Positions 8,758-16,919 of a DNA stretch of 37,050 bases are shown piece after piece. The position numbers and the translations under genes are program-made. The notes under the pieces were generated by a model. That model worked only from the letters and a program-made list of their open reading frames with translations, was not told where the DNA came from and did no database searches. The stretch is from Acidimicrobiales bacterium (lineage in GTDB: Bacteria > Actinomycetota > Acidimicrobiia > Acidimicrobiales > SZUA-35): NCBI GenBank assembly GCA_020630195.1, contig JAHDBV010000013.1, positions 34,192-71,241 of the forward strand. Reading direction: 5' to 3'. Position 1 is the stretch's first letter. The number at the start of each line of letters is the position of its first letter.

Positions 8758-11037
8758 TCAGCTGGCGAGGTTCTTACGGATCACGTTCAGGGCCGAGCCG
8801 GCCTTGAACCACTCGATCTGATCGTCCGAGAACGTGTGGTTCGCGTCGAACGTCCACACGTCGCCCTCGGCCGGGCGGACCTGCACGGTGACCTGACGGC
8901 CCGGGGCGAGGTCCTCGAGGCCGAGGATCGTGATCCGGTCGTCCTCACCGATGCGGTCGTAGTCGGCCGGATCGTCGAAGGTCAGCGGCAACATGCCCTG
9001 CTTCTTCAGGTTGGTCTCGTGGATGCGGGCGAACGACCGGGCGATCGCCACGAGGCCGAGGCGGAACCGCGGCTCCATGGCGGCGTGCTCACGTGAGGAG
9101 CCCTCACCCATGTTCTCGTCGCCGATCACGACCCAGTGCTGGCCGGCCTCGTGGTAGGCCTTCGCCATGTCGGGGAAGCTCTGGCGCTCACCGGTGAGCT
9201 GGTTCTTGCCCATGCCGACGATGTTCTCGTTGTAGGCCGAGACCGCGCCCAGGTAGAGGTTGCCCGAGATGTTCTCGAGGTGGCCGCGGTACTTCAGCCA
9301 CGGGCCGGCCATCGAGATGTGATCGGTCGTGAACTTGCCGTGTGCCTTCACGAGCACCGGCATGTCGACGTAGGTCTCGTGCGGCTGGGGCTCGAACGGG
9401 GTCAGCAGCTGGAGACGGTCGGAGGTGGGGGAGACCTTGACCTCGATGCCGGAGCCGTCGGCCGGGGGAGCGAGGAAGCCCGCTTCGCCCTCGTCGAAGC
9501 CCCGCGACGGCAGCTCCTCACCGACGGGGATGTTGAGGCTGATCTCCTCACCGGCGTCGTTGGTGAGCGTCTGGGTGATCGGGTCGAAGTCGACCCGACC
9601 GGCCAGGGCCAGGGCCATCACGGTGTCGGGCGAGGTCACGAAGGCGAGGGTCGCCGCATCGCCGTCGTTCCGCTTCGGGAAGTTCCGGTTGTAGGAGGTG
9701 ACGATCACGTTCGGAATGCCGGGTTCGCGCTCGTCGGAGCGGTCCCACTGGCCGATGCAGGGGCCACAGGCGTTGGCCAGCACGACCGCGCCGAGTGCCT
9801 CGAAGTCGGCGAGCAGACCGTCGCGCTCGATGGTCGCCCGCACCTGCTCGGAGCCGGGGGTGACGAGCAGCTTGGTCTTGAGCGTGAGGCCGTTCGCCGC
9901 GGCGTGGCGGGCGATCGAGGCGGCCCGGGTGATGTCCTCGTAGGAGGAGTTGGTGCACGACCCGATCAGGGCGGCCGAGATCTCCATCGGCCAGCCGTTC
10001 TCCTCGGCCTCGGCGCCGAGCTCGGAGATCTTGCGGGCGAGGTCGGGAGTGTGCGGGCCGTTGATGTGCGGCTCGAGCGTCGACAGGTCGATGCGGATGA
10101 CCTGGTCGTAGTACGAGTCGGGATCGGCGAGGACCTCGTCGTCGGCCCGGAGGTGATGGGCGACGGCGTCGGCCGCATCGGCGGTGGCTTCACGGCCGGT
10201 GGCCTTGAGGTACCGGCTCATGGCGTCGTCGTAGCCGAACACCGAGGTGGTGGCGCCGATCTCGGCGCCCATGTTGCAGATCGTGGCCTTGCCGGTGGCC
10301 GACAGGGAGTTGGCGCCGGGGCCGAAGTACTCGACGATGGCGCCGGTACCACCCTTCACGGTGAGGATCTCGGCGACCTTGAGGATGACGTCCTTGGCCG
10401 AGCTCCAGCCGTTGAGCTCACCGGTGAGCTCGACACCGATGGCCTTCGGCCAACGCACGTTCCACGGGAAGCCGGTCATCACGTCGACGGCGTCGGCACC
10501 ACCGACACCGACGGCGATCATGCCGAGACCGCCGGCGTTCGGCGTGTGGGAGTCGGTGCCGATCATCATCCCGCCCGGGAACGCGTAGTTCTCGAGCACG
10601 ACCTGGTGGATGATGCCCGAACCGGGCTTCCAGAAGCCGCCGCCGTAGCGGGCCGACACGGACTCGAGGAAGTCGTACACCTCTTCGTTGACGTCCTCGG
10701 CACGCACGAGGTCGAGCGGCCCGTTGACCTTGGCCTGGATCAGGTGGTCGCAGTGGGTCGTGGTCGGCACCTGGACCTCGTCGAGGCCGGCCGTGCCGAA
10801 CTGGAGCCAGGCCATCTGGGCGGTGGCGTCCTGCATGGCGACCCGGTCGGGGCGGAAGTCGACGTAGCTGACGCCCCGCTCGAGCTCGGCGTTCGCGTCG
10901 TCGAGATGGTTGCCGAGGATCTTCTCGGCGAGCGTGAGCGGACGGCCGAGGCGGGTGCGGAGGGCGCCGAGGCGCTCGTCCAGCGTGGCGTAGACGCCGT
11001 TGATGAGTTCGATGGGGGTTTCGGGGCCGACCGGCAT
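8758..11037 (-). CDS. acn: Aconitate hydratase (aconitase), mitochondrial-type
   Basis: This encodes 759 residues. It interconverts citrate and isocitrate through cis-aconitate in the cytoplasmic TCA cycle, using a [4Fe-4S] cluster. The sequence shows DSHTPNAGG near residue 155, [11 protein letters not shown] near 360 and [11 protein letters not shown] near 420; these hold the three cluster cysteines. The C-terminal swivel domain has [14 protein letters not shown] near 650. The length matches the mitochondrial-type branch (about 750-780) rather than the roughly 900-residue AcnA/IRP type usual in Actinobacteria. The start at 11037 is chosen because AAAGGTGA lies six bases upstream; an upstream in-frame extension to 11121 lacks family similarity and overlaps the regulator's promoter. 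The gene is divergent from the GntR gene, a plausible local regulator. Confidence 0.95.
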   Translation of the reverse strand: MPVGPETPIELINGVYATLDERLGALRTRLGRPLTLAEKILGNHLDDANAELERGVSYVDFRPDRVAMQDATAQMAWLQFGTAGLDEVQVPTTTHCDHLIQAKVNGPLDLVRAEDVNEEVYDFLESVSARYGGGFWKPGSGIIHQVVLENYAFPGGMMIGTDSHTPNAGGLGMIAVGVGGADAVDVMTGFPWNVRWPKAIGVELTGELNGWSSAKDVILKVAEILTVKGGTGAIVEYFGPGANSLSATGKATICNMGAEIGATTSVFGYDDAMSRYLKATGREATADAADAVAHHLRADDEVLADPDSYYDQVIRIDLSTLEPHINGPHTPDLARKISELGAEAEENGWPMEISAALIGSCTNSSYEDITRAASIARHAAANGLTLKTKLLVTPGSEQVRATIERDGLLADFEALGAVVLANACGPCIGQWDRSDEREPGIPNVIVTSYNRNFPKRNDGDAATLAFVTSPDTVMALALAGRVDFDPITQTLTNDAGEEISLNIPVGEELPSRGFDEGEAGFLAPPADGSGIEVKVSPTSDRLQLLTPFEPQPHETYVDMPVLVKAHGKFTTDHISMAGPWLKYRGHLENISGNLYLGAVSAYNENIVGMGKNQLTGERQSFPDMAKAYHEAGQHWVVIGDENMGEGSSREHAAMEPRFRLGLVAIARSFARIHETNLKKQGMLPLTFDDPADYDRIGEDDRITILGLEDLAPGRQVTVQVRPAEGDVWTFDANHTFSDDQIEWFKAGSALNVIRKNLAS

Positions 11038-11103
11038 GACGGTCACCTTTCGGAAGCGGGGACGCGGCGACGCGGGGCGTGGCACTTGCGTCGTGAACAG
11101 CTG

Positions 11104-11129
11104 TAGACAACCATAAGACAAGTGAGACA
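11104..11129. promoter_or_regulatory. Divergent acn/GntR control region with AGACA repeats
   Basis: The 84-bp gap between the two starts ends in three direct AGACA copies at 11105-11109, 11116-11120 and 11125-11129, the last just inside the GntR gene. On the minus strand TATGGT (11115-11110) fits a TANNNT -10 box for aconitase. The repeats may bind the GntR protein; this is inference. Confidence 0.35.
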
Positions 11130-11850
11130 GATCCGCTACCGGAACATCGCCGACGACCTGCGGGGGCGGATCGCCGCCGAGGAGTTCGGCGCGGGTGGGC
11201 TGCTGCCCAGCGAATCGACGCTCTGCGCCACCTACGAGGCCTCGCGGGTGACGATCCGTCGGGCGCTCGAGACCTTACGCGACGAAGGCCTCGTGGAGTC
11301 CCGTCAGGGCTTCGGCTGGGTCGCCTCGTCCGACCCCGTTCGTCAGGGGCTGGCGTCGCTCGGCACGATCGAGTCGCAGTTGCGGGAATCGGGCCGCCGG
11401 TCGGCTCGCGACATCGTCGGGTTCCGGTTCATCGAGGCCCCGGCCACCGTGCGGCCGCTGCTCGGTGATCGGGTGCTCGAGGTCCGGCGGCGCAATCTGG
11501 CCGACGGCGCGCCCTTCGCCCGGGTCACCGTGTGGTGCCGTGAAGATCTCGGCGCGGAGCTGTCCAAGGCCGACGTGACCCGGCACAGCTTCTACGAGTT
11601 GCTGAAGGTGCCCCTCGGTGGGGCGACCCAGACCATCGGCGCCCGGCAGATGAGCGCGGACGACGCCGAACTGCTCGACGTGCCGGTCGGGTCGGCTGCC
11701 CTGGTCGCCCAGCGGGTCACCTCCGACGCGCAGGGCGTGCCGGTGTTGGTGGCCGAGCACGTCTTCCCGGGGCACCTCACCGAGTTCGTGGTCGAACTCG
11801 GCGTCGGCACGATCGTGGAAGACGCACCCGGCCTCCGCCTCGTCGAATAG
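11122..11850 (+). CDS. GntR-family transcriptional regulator with UTRA domain (HutC type)
   Basis: This encodes 242 residues. The N-terminal winged helix (about 1-70) has the GntR hallmarks: [20 protein letters not shown] for the recognition helix, then [21 protein letters not shown] for the wing. Residues 85-235 form a UTRA-type effector domain, with the typical V-P-V-L-V-A-E-H stretch near its end. HutC-type regulators bind a small metabolite through this domain and usually repress nearby genes. The GTG start at 11122 has no Shine-Dalgarno sequence, so the mRNA may be leaderless. The divergent position next to aconitase suggests control of acn, perhaps with a carboxylate effector, but the ligand cannot be read from the sequence. 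Confidence 0.88.
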   Translation: MRQIRYRNIADDLRGRIAAEEFGAGGLLPSESTLCATYEASRVTIRRALETLRDEGLVESRQGFGWVASSDPVRQGLASLGTIESQLRESGRRSARDIVGFRFIEAPATVRPLLGDRVLEVRRRNLADGAPFARVTVWCREDLGAELSKADVTRHSFYELLKVPLGGATQTIGARQMSADDAELLDVPVGSAALVAQRVTSDAQGVPVLVAEHVFPGHLTEFVVELGVGTIVEDAPGLRLVE

Positions 11851-11858
11851 CGACAGTC

Positions 11859-11894
11859 CGGGAACCGGTGCCCTCCAGGTAGCACCGATTCCCG
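11859..11894 (+). terminator. Hairpin after the GntR gene
   Basis: CGGGAA then CGGTGC (11859-11871) pairs with GCACCG then TTCCCG (11882-11894), with one C/A mismatch and a 10-base loop. It starts nine bases after the GntR stop codon and has no T-run. Confidence 0.65.
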
Positions 11895-11905
11895 AACCGA
11901 GCTCG

Positions 11906-11933
11906 GCAGTTCTGAGCGCTAGCGAAGAACTGC
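11906..11933. repeat. 28-bp palindromic intergenic element, copy 2 (inverted)
   Basis: This is the reverse complement of 8565-8592 with one substitution: GCAGTTCT and AGAACTGC arms around an AGCG-rich centre. Just downstream (11946-11985) two imperfect copies of CAGCGAGGSGAACGGCG occur in tandem. Confidence 0.7.
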
Positions 11934-11988
11934 GGGAGAGAGCCGAGCGCCAGCGAGGCGAACGGCGGGCAGCGAGGGCGAACGGCGC

Positions 11989-12546
11989 TCAGCCGGGCAG
12001 GATGACGGCGTCGAGCACGTGCACGACGCCGTTGTCGGCGGTGAGGTCGGTGGCGACGACGTTCGCCCCATCGACCATGACCCCACCGTCGTCGGTGATC
12101 GTGATCTCGATGGTGTCGCCGTTCACGGTCTCGACCATCTGGCCGTCGAGGCCGATCACCTCGGCGGCGAGCACGTTGCCCGGCACGACGTGGTAGGTGA
12201 GGATCCCGGCGAGATCCTCGCTGGCCAGGAGTTCCTCGGCGGTGATGCCGAGGGCGTCGAGGGCGGCGGCGAAGGCCTCGTCGGTGGGGGCGAAGACGGT
12301 GAACGGACCGTCGCCGGCGAGCGTGTCGACGAGGCCGGCCTCGGTCACGGCGGCGACGAGCGTCGTGTGGTCGGGTGAGGAGACGGCGATGTCGACGACG
12401 GTGGCGGGCTGAGCCCGATCGCCGGTCGGATCGGTCACGCCCGGATCGCCGGTGATGGCGGCGGGCTCATCCGTTCCGCCACCGCAGGCGGCGGCGACGA
12501 GACCGAGCGCAACGAGCACGAACAGGAGACGGCGGGTGAGGGTCAT
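11989..12546 (-). CDS. Fasciclin-domain (FAS1) lipoprotein
   Basis: This encodes 185 residues. The signal MTLTRRLLFVLVALGLVAAAC ends in the lipobox A-A-A-C, so the protein is probably lipidated and extracytoplasmic. Residues 50-185 form one FAS1 domain: T-L-V-A-A-V near the start, G-P-F-T-V-F-A-P-T-D-E-A-F (first conserved box), ILTYHVVPG, and V-H-V-L-D-A-V-I-L-P at the end (second box). This resembles MPT70/MPT83-type mycobacterial proteins, which act in adhesion or surface interactions. Of two adjacent ATGs, 12546 is chosen because GAGGA lies eight bases before it; the other, at 12552, would sit almost on top of that site. The gene is divergent from the lipoprotein at 12701 and no operon partner is visible. 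Confidence 0.9.
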   Translation of the reverse strand: MTLTRRLLFVLVALGLVAAACGGGTDEPAAITGDPGVTDPTGDRAQPATVVDIAVSSPDHTTLVAAVTEAGLVDTLAGDGPFTVFAPTDEAFAAALDALGITAEELLASEDLAGILTYHVVPGNVLAAEVIGLDGQMVETVNGDTIEITITDDGGVMVDGANVVATDLTADNGVVHVLDAVILPG

Positions 12547-12700
12547 GGTCATCTTCCTCGGGTGAAGGGGGTGGACATCCGGAGATTCGTCGATCCGAGT
12601 CGGTCTGGATGCATCGGGTGATCGATCTGCGCCGGATGTCACAGACCGCTGGACCACCTCGGCGGGCTCACCTCGGTCGGGTCGGCGCCGATGGAGAACC

Positions 12701-13237
12701 ATGCGTGGTTCCCGCCTGCTCGTCGTCGTGCTGCTCCTGCTCGCCGGGTGCGCCCGCGGGGACGACACCTCCACCACGCCCACGACCGCCGCCCCCGACG
12801 TGATGGCCTACTTCGCCGACGCCGGCGAGGACGCCGCCGTGGCGGAGTGCATCGCCGAACTCGGACGCCGGGCCTTCTCCGACGAGGAGCTCCTCGCCGC
12901 GGCCGACGGCCGGTCGATCGACGTCGAGACCGACACCCAGCTCGCCGAGCTCGTCGCCTCCTGCCAGGAAGCCCACGCGGTCGACGAGCTCATCGAGCCG
13001 GAACTCGACATCCAGCTCGGCGACCCGATGAAGTTCGGGGACGACGTCGTGCTCGACCAGCTCTACATGGCGTGCGGCAACGGTGATGGTGCCGCCTGCG
13101 ACGAGCTCTTCGACGAGGCGCCCGTCGGCAGCGAGTACGAGGAATTCGGCCTCACCTGCGGTGGGCGAGCGGACGTGCTCGATTGCGCCGAACTCGACCG
13201 CGACACGGTGGACGACACCTCGAACGACGCCGGTTGA
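12701..13237 (+). CDS. Secreted lipoprotein with cysteine-spaced helical segments
   Basis: This encodes 178 residues. The signal MRGSRLLVVVLLLLAGC has lipobox L-A-G-C and the protein should be membrane-anchored outside the cell. The mature part is very acidic. Near residue 45 is V-A-E-C-I-A-E-L, with the next Cys 38 residues later, nearly the same pattern as the lipoprotein at 8175-8525. A second half holds CGNGDGAACDELF, then further Cys residues, as in small domains where Cys pairs form disulfides. The ATG at 12701 follows GGAG at a four-base gap. The gene converges on the glycosyltransferase with three bases between the stops. I do not recognise a named family; the function is unknown. Confidence 0.75.
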   Translation: MRGSRLLVVVLLLLAGCARGDDTSTTPTTAAPDVMAYFADAGEDAAVAECIAELGRRAFSDEELLAAADGRSIDVETDTQLAELVASCQEAHAVDELIEPELDIQLGDPMKFGDDVVLDQLYMACGNGDGAACDELFDEAPVGSEYEEFGLTCGGRADVLDCAELDRDTVDDTSNDAG

Positions 13238-13240
13238 TCC

Positions 13241-14227
13241 TCAGCCGACGGCCAACGTCGGACGCTCGGCGGCGCCACCCCTCGGGGCGGAGACATGACC
13301 GGCGGCCTCGAACAGATCGTCGAGGCCCAGTTGCTCGACATCGCGGCCCACGGCCAGCCCGCGGCCGTTGAGCCAGCGGGCGATCTCGACCTGATGGTCG
13401 TCGACGTGTTCGTTCCGGGCCGCCCGACGCGGCACGAGGATCGGCACGCAACCGGCGTCGAGCGCGTCCAGCGCGGTGCCGCAACCGGCGTGGCCGATCA
13501 CGAGATCGGCCTCCCGCATCGCGTCGCGGAGCCGGGCCACGGGAACCCAGGGTTCGGCGTCGATCCCCAGGCCGTCGGTGTCGGTGACGCCCGTCTGCCA
13601 GACGACCTCGGTGTGGGCCGGCAGGATCTCGACGAGACGTTCGAGCAGTGCACGGAATCCGAAGTCCCGCATCGTGCCGAGCGTGACCACGACCTTGCGG
13701 AGCGCCGGATCGGGCCGCCGCACCACGTCGTAGTCGTCGACGGGTGACGAGATCGCTCGCCAGCCGCTCCAACCACGATCGGCGTGGGGCGAGTGGCAGG
13801 TGACCCCGGGGACCCGCGACATCAGCCGGCCGGTGAGGCTCGGCTCGTCGAGGCGTGTGAGCGACTCGACGTAGTGAGCGGGAACCCCCATCGTCGCCGC
13901 CACCGTGAGGAACGGCATGGCGGGCGACGCGCCCGTGGAGATGACCGAGCTCGGCTGGAGCTCACGGATGAGGCGCCGAGCGGGCCGGGTGAGTGCGGCG
14001 GTGGCCCGCCACTCCCTCGGGAGCACCAGCGGGACGTGCACCACCTGTTCGTCCCGGAGCAACGTGCGGGACTGATCGGTGTCGGGCACCACGAACGTGA
14101 CCGGTTCCTCGGCCAGCAGGCGGCGACGGAGACGGATCAACTCCGACAGGTGACCGCCCGCGCTGGCCACCAACAGCACACCACCGGCGTCGAAACCGGT
14201 GGACTCGGAGAGGCGTCGGCGAGCCAC
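13241..14227 (-). CDS. Alg14/Alg13-type glycosyltransferase fusion (GT28-like)
   Basis: This encodes 328 residues. The N-terminal half begins with LLVASAGGHLSELIRL, the glycine loop typical of Alg14/PssD/EpsE proteins. The C-terminal half has VVVTLGTMRDFGF and IGHAGCGTALDAL, the donor-binding signature of Alg13/PssE and MurG relatives. In many organisms the two halves are separate proteins that form one UDP-sugar transferase; here they are one chain. The acceptor may be a lipid carrier or glycolipid, working at the inner face of the membrane. The GTG at 14227 is the first possible start, but its purine-rich stretch sits directly against it, so the start is uncertain. It is the last gene of the minus-strand lipid-type block, 108 bp after the acyltransferase. 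Confidence 0.8.
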   Translation of the reverse strand: MARRRLSESTGFDAGGVLLVASAGGHLSELIRLRRRLLAEEPVTFVVPDTDQSRTLLRDEQVVHVPLVLPREWRATAALTRPARRLIRELQPSSVISTGASPAMPFLTVAATMGVPAHYVESLTRLDEPSLTGRLMSRVPGVTCHSPHADRGWSGWRAISSPVDDYDVVRRPDPALRKVVVTLGTMRDFGFRALLERLVEILPAHTEVVWQTGVTDTDGLGIDAEPWVPVARLRDAMREADLVIGHAGCGTALDALDAGCVPILVPRRAARNEHVDDHQVEIARWLNGRGLAVGRDVEQLGLDDLFEAAGHVSAPRGGAAERPTLAVG

Positions 14228-14294
14228 CCCTCAAGACTGGTGGACGGAGCAGGGCCGCACAACCTCTCAGACGGGCCGATTGGTCCCGAATCCC

Positions 14295-14321
14295 GGGTGA
14301 TCTCACCCTGACCGCCGGTCA
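14295..14321. promoter_or_regulatory. Two adjacent palindromes between acyltransferase and glycosyltransferase
   Basis: GGGTGATCTCACCC (14295-14308) is a 6-bp inverted repeat around TC, and TGACCGCCGGTCA (14309-14321) abuts it with one centre base. They fill part of the 108-bp gap and could be operator sites or an attenuating structure. The function is inferred only from symmetry. Confidence 0.4.
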
Positions 14322-14335
14322 CCGGCGCCCGCGGG

Positions 14336-15241
14336 TCAGTTCGGCCAGCGCCGGACCTCGCCACGACGCCGCTTGGCGGCACCTCGCTGCTCGGCATCGT
14401 TGGCCCATCGGCGCCGCCAGGCCCCGGTGTCGGGGCCCGTGAGTGCCGGGGTCTCACCGGCGGCCGCCCGGCGACGGGCCTCCCACCAACCGTGCTCGAA
14501 CTCGTCGGCGAGTTCGTCGATCCGTCGCTGGATCCGGGCGGCGAAGGTCCGGGCGTCCTCGCCCTCCTCGACCCGCAGCGGGCGGCCGAAGACCACCGCC
14601 GTGCGGCGACGGGACGGCCAGTTGCTGCCCTTCGGCAGCACTTCACCCGTGCCGTGCAGGTAGATCGGCACCACCGGCACGCCCGCCCGTCGGGCCACGA
14701 AGGCCGCACCGGGGCGATGCTCGGTCCCGAATCCGTCCGGCGACCGACTGCCCTCGGGGTAGATGAGCAGCGAGTACTCCTGCTCCAGAGCGTCGAGGGT
14801 GTGCTGGATCGACAACCGCGAGAGCTTCGACCGCTCGATCGGCACGGCGCCGATGAACAACGCGGAGGCGGCCGAGGCGACGGCGTTGGGGAAGAAGTAG
14901 TCGGCGCCCGCGGCGACGATCAGTCGTCGGCGGAGCCGGGTCGGCAACGACGCGAGCAGCAGGGTCGTGTCGGCGTGGCTCTGGTGGTTCGACGCGAACA
15001 CGACCGGGCCCTCGACGTCGTCGAGCCGGTCGGCGCCCATCACCCGAGTCGGTGCATAGGCCGCCACGGCGGGCTTCATGAAGCCCCAGACGCCGACCTC
15101 TCGTACGGCCCGGGCCACGGGAGTCCGGGCCCACTCGGTGTCGTAGTGCACACCCGTGGTCGGTTCCGACGGGCGTGGTTCGACGCCGCGGGGTGTCCGC
15201 GGCTCGTCGAGCACGAAACGGACGGTGTCACGCCATCCCAT
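14336..15241 (-). CDS. 1-acyl-glycerol-3-phosphate acyltransferase (PlsC) family protein
   Basis: This encodes 301 residues. PlsC-type enzymes move a fatty acyl group from acyl-CoA or acyl-ACP to lysophosphatidate or a similar alcohol at the membrane. The catalytic box NHQSHAD appears near residue 85, followed by FIGAVPIER near 128, YPEGSRSPDG near 160 and PVVPIYLHG near 190, the four usual family motifs in order. The C-terminal 60 residues are Arg-rich and extra to the core. The ATG at 15241 lies one base after the stop of the LarA-like gene, so the two are probably translationally coupled. Its neighbours suggest a role in a specialised lipid rather than, or in addition to, bulk phospholipid synthesis. 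The exact substrate is unknown. Confidence 0.88.
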   Translation of the reverse strand: MGWRDTVRFVLDEPRTPRGVEPRPSEPTTGVHYDTEWARTPVARAVREVGVWGFMKPAVAAYAPTRVMGADRLDDVEGPVVFASNHQSHADTTLLLASLPTRLRRRLIVAAGADYFFPNAVASAASALFIGAVPIERSKLSRLSIQHTLDALEQEYSLLIYPEGSRSPDGFGTEHRPGAAFVARRAGVPVVPIYLHGTGEVLPKGSNWPSRRRTAVVFGRPLRVEEGEDARTFAARIQRRIDELADEFEHGWWEARRRAAAGETPALTGPDTGAWRRRWANDAEQRGAAKRRRGEVRRWPN

Positions 15242-15242
15242 G

Positions 15243-16856
15243 TCAGCTCACGTCCGCCATGAGCACCGGCGGGTTGTGGAGGTGGGTGATCGAGGGCTGC
15301 GGGCCGACGGTGTCGGTGGCCATCTCGAGGGCGTCCTGGAGCGTGGTGGCCGGCTTGAAACCGAGACGACGCACGGCCCGTGGGTCGCCGCCGACGATGA
15401 TCACGTCGCCGAGGTGCTGCATGGCGTGGCTGGCCCAGTACCACATGTAGAACGGATGGACACCGTGGTAGGCGTGGCTCGTCCGATAGAGGTGGCGATA
15501 CCACTCGTCCTCGGCGAACTGCTTCTCGTACTTCCGCTCGATCTCGACCGGGTCGGTCGTGTCCGCGAGCACCTGCTCGAAGAAGTCGATGTAGCTCGGG
15601 TGATGGACGGGATTGAACTCCCAGGGCGTCGGGTGGCTCATGATCACCACACCGCCCTCCCGCACCAGAGGCTTCCCCCGGTACAGGTTGAAGAAGTAGC
15701 CGAGCCCCTGACAGGTCACGAGGATCGGGTTCATGATCGAGTCGACGTTGTACGGGCCGAGATACGGCAGCCCCATCGTCAGCACGTCGGTCTGGCCCTG
15801 CACGGGCACGAGGTGCTGCTTGTAGACGTTCTCGGTCGTCTTGCGGTGCACGGCCTCGACCTCACCGGCCTGGACCGAGGTGATCTCGTACGGCGCACGC
15901 CACGACTGGAAGACCTTGCGCTTCTGCGACGAGCTCATCCGCTTCAGTCCGGCCTGCATGCCGGCGAACGTCGCCCGGTCCCGCACCGACCACTCCCACT
16001 CGCGCTTCTGGAGCATCGAGAGCGGTCCGGTGTCACCGAAGGTGTTCGTGTTGATCGTGGTCTCGATCTGGAAGACCTTCGGGCCGTGGGCCTTGATGAT
16101 GTCGCCCTGGCGCCAGTTCGACTTGTGGAGCTCGGAGCGCTCCTGGTCCATGAAGCTCTTCGAGCGGCGCATCGTGTGCACGTTGTGGTGCGACTTCACC
16201 CCCTGATAGCCGGACAGGCCGGTGGCGGTCGACTTCCAGCCGCCGTCCATCGACACGATGTTGATGTTGACGTAGACGAGCAGGTCGGACTCCGCCGCCC
16301 GCTTGTTCATCTGCACCGTGTCGCCGTGGTCGGTGTGGCCGAGGATGACCATGTTCTCCGGATCCTCGGCGTCGAGGTTGTAGAGCAACCCGTCGGGGGC
16401 GAACGCCTCGTACACCCGGTCGCCGACGGCGTGACGGAGTTCGGCCTCGGTCATGCGGCGGTGGAGGGCGAGTGCGGCGATCAGGTGGACGTCGTCGACG
16501 CCCGCCTCGGCCGCGAGGTCGAGGACCTGTTCGATGATGCGCTGGCGGACATCGGGGCGACGCATCGGGGGAAGCGGGAGCGACACGTCGTCGAACGCGA
16601 TCGTCAGCTTCATCCCCGGGCGGAGCTGCGCCTTCAGGGGCTCGTCGTCGATCGGGTTCGCGAGCGCATCCGCGATCGCACCCTCGGGATCCTCGAGGCC
16701 GTGGAGCGGCTCGGCCGGGTAGACGACGCGACTGCGCCCGACCGGCAGCTTCTCCATCCGGAAGCCCTCGCCGTGGTGGAACAGGATCGGCGGCGTGGTC
16801 CGATCCACCTCCAGCACGAAGCCGGGACGAGGTGCGGACTTGGGGGTGTCAGCCAT
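15243..16856 (-). CDS. LarA-like (DUF2088) protein, lactate-racemase superfamily
   Basis: This encodes 537 residues. The layout matches the LarA superfamily, whose founding member is a nickel-pincer-cofactor lactate racemase. Near residue 100 is FDDVSLPLPPM, then ALALHRRMTEAELRH, then GHTDHGDTV near 180, and DGGWKSTATG with Lys208 in the place of the LarA cofactor-binding lysine. SHHNVH follows near 220. From memory of LarA, the His ten residues before that lysine is a proton shuttle; here the position is not His. No cofactor-building larB, larC or larE is in the window. GGAG lies eight bases before the ATG at 16856. The gene stands between the acyl reductase fusion and the acyltransferase, so a 2-hydroxyacyl or related lipid substrate is possible; this is inference. 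Confidence 0.8.
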   Translation of the reverse strand: MADTPKSAPRPGFVLEVDRTTPPILFHHGEGFRMEKLPVGRSRVVYPAEPLHGLEDPEGAIADALANPIDDEPLKAQLRPGMKLTIAFDDVSLPLPPMRRPDVRQRIIEQVLDLAAEAGVDDVHLIAALALHRRMTEAELRHAVGDRVYEAFAPDGLLYNLDAEDPENMVILGHTDHGDTVQMNKRAAESDLLVYVNINIVSMDGGWKSTATGLSGYQGVKSHHNVHTMRRSKSFMDQERSELHKSNWRQGDIIKAHGPKVFQIETTINTNTFGDTGPLSMLQKREWEWSVRDRATFAGMQAGLKRMSSSQKRKVFQSWRAPYEITSVQAGEVEAVHRKTTENVYKQHLVPVQGQTDVLTMGLPYLGPYNVDSIMNPILVTCQGLGYFFNLYRGKPLVREGGVVIMSHPTPWEFNPVHHPSYIDFFEQVLADTTDPVEIERKYEKQFAEDEWYRHLYRTSHAYHGVHPFYMWYWASHAMQHLGDVIIVGGDPRAVRRLGFKPATTLQDALEMATDTVGPQPSITHLHNPPVLMADVS

Positions 16857-16919
16857 GTGAGGTGCTCCGGAGAGGGCGGTGCGTGTGGTGGGCGCGGGGC
16901 ATCGAGAACTCCATCGGGC

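Noticed and set aside
9136..11106. 656-codon plus-strand open frame across the aconitase gene
   Set aside because: It is antisense to a gene with full aconitase motifs; its Val/Gly/Leu/Arg/His-rich translation is typical of the opposite strand of GC-rich genes.
11038..11121. N-terminal extension of aconitase
   Set aside because: It would lack aconitase similarity, and a ribosome-binding site lies directly before 11037.
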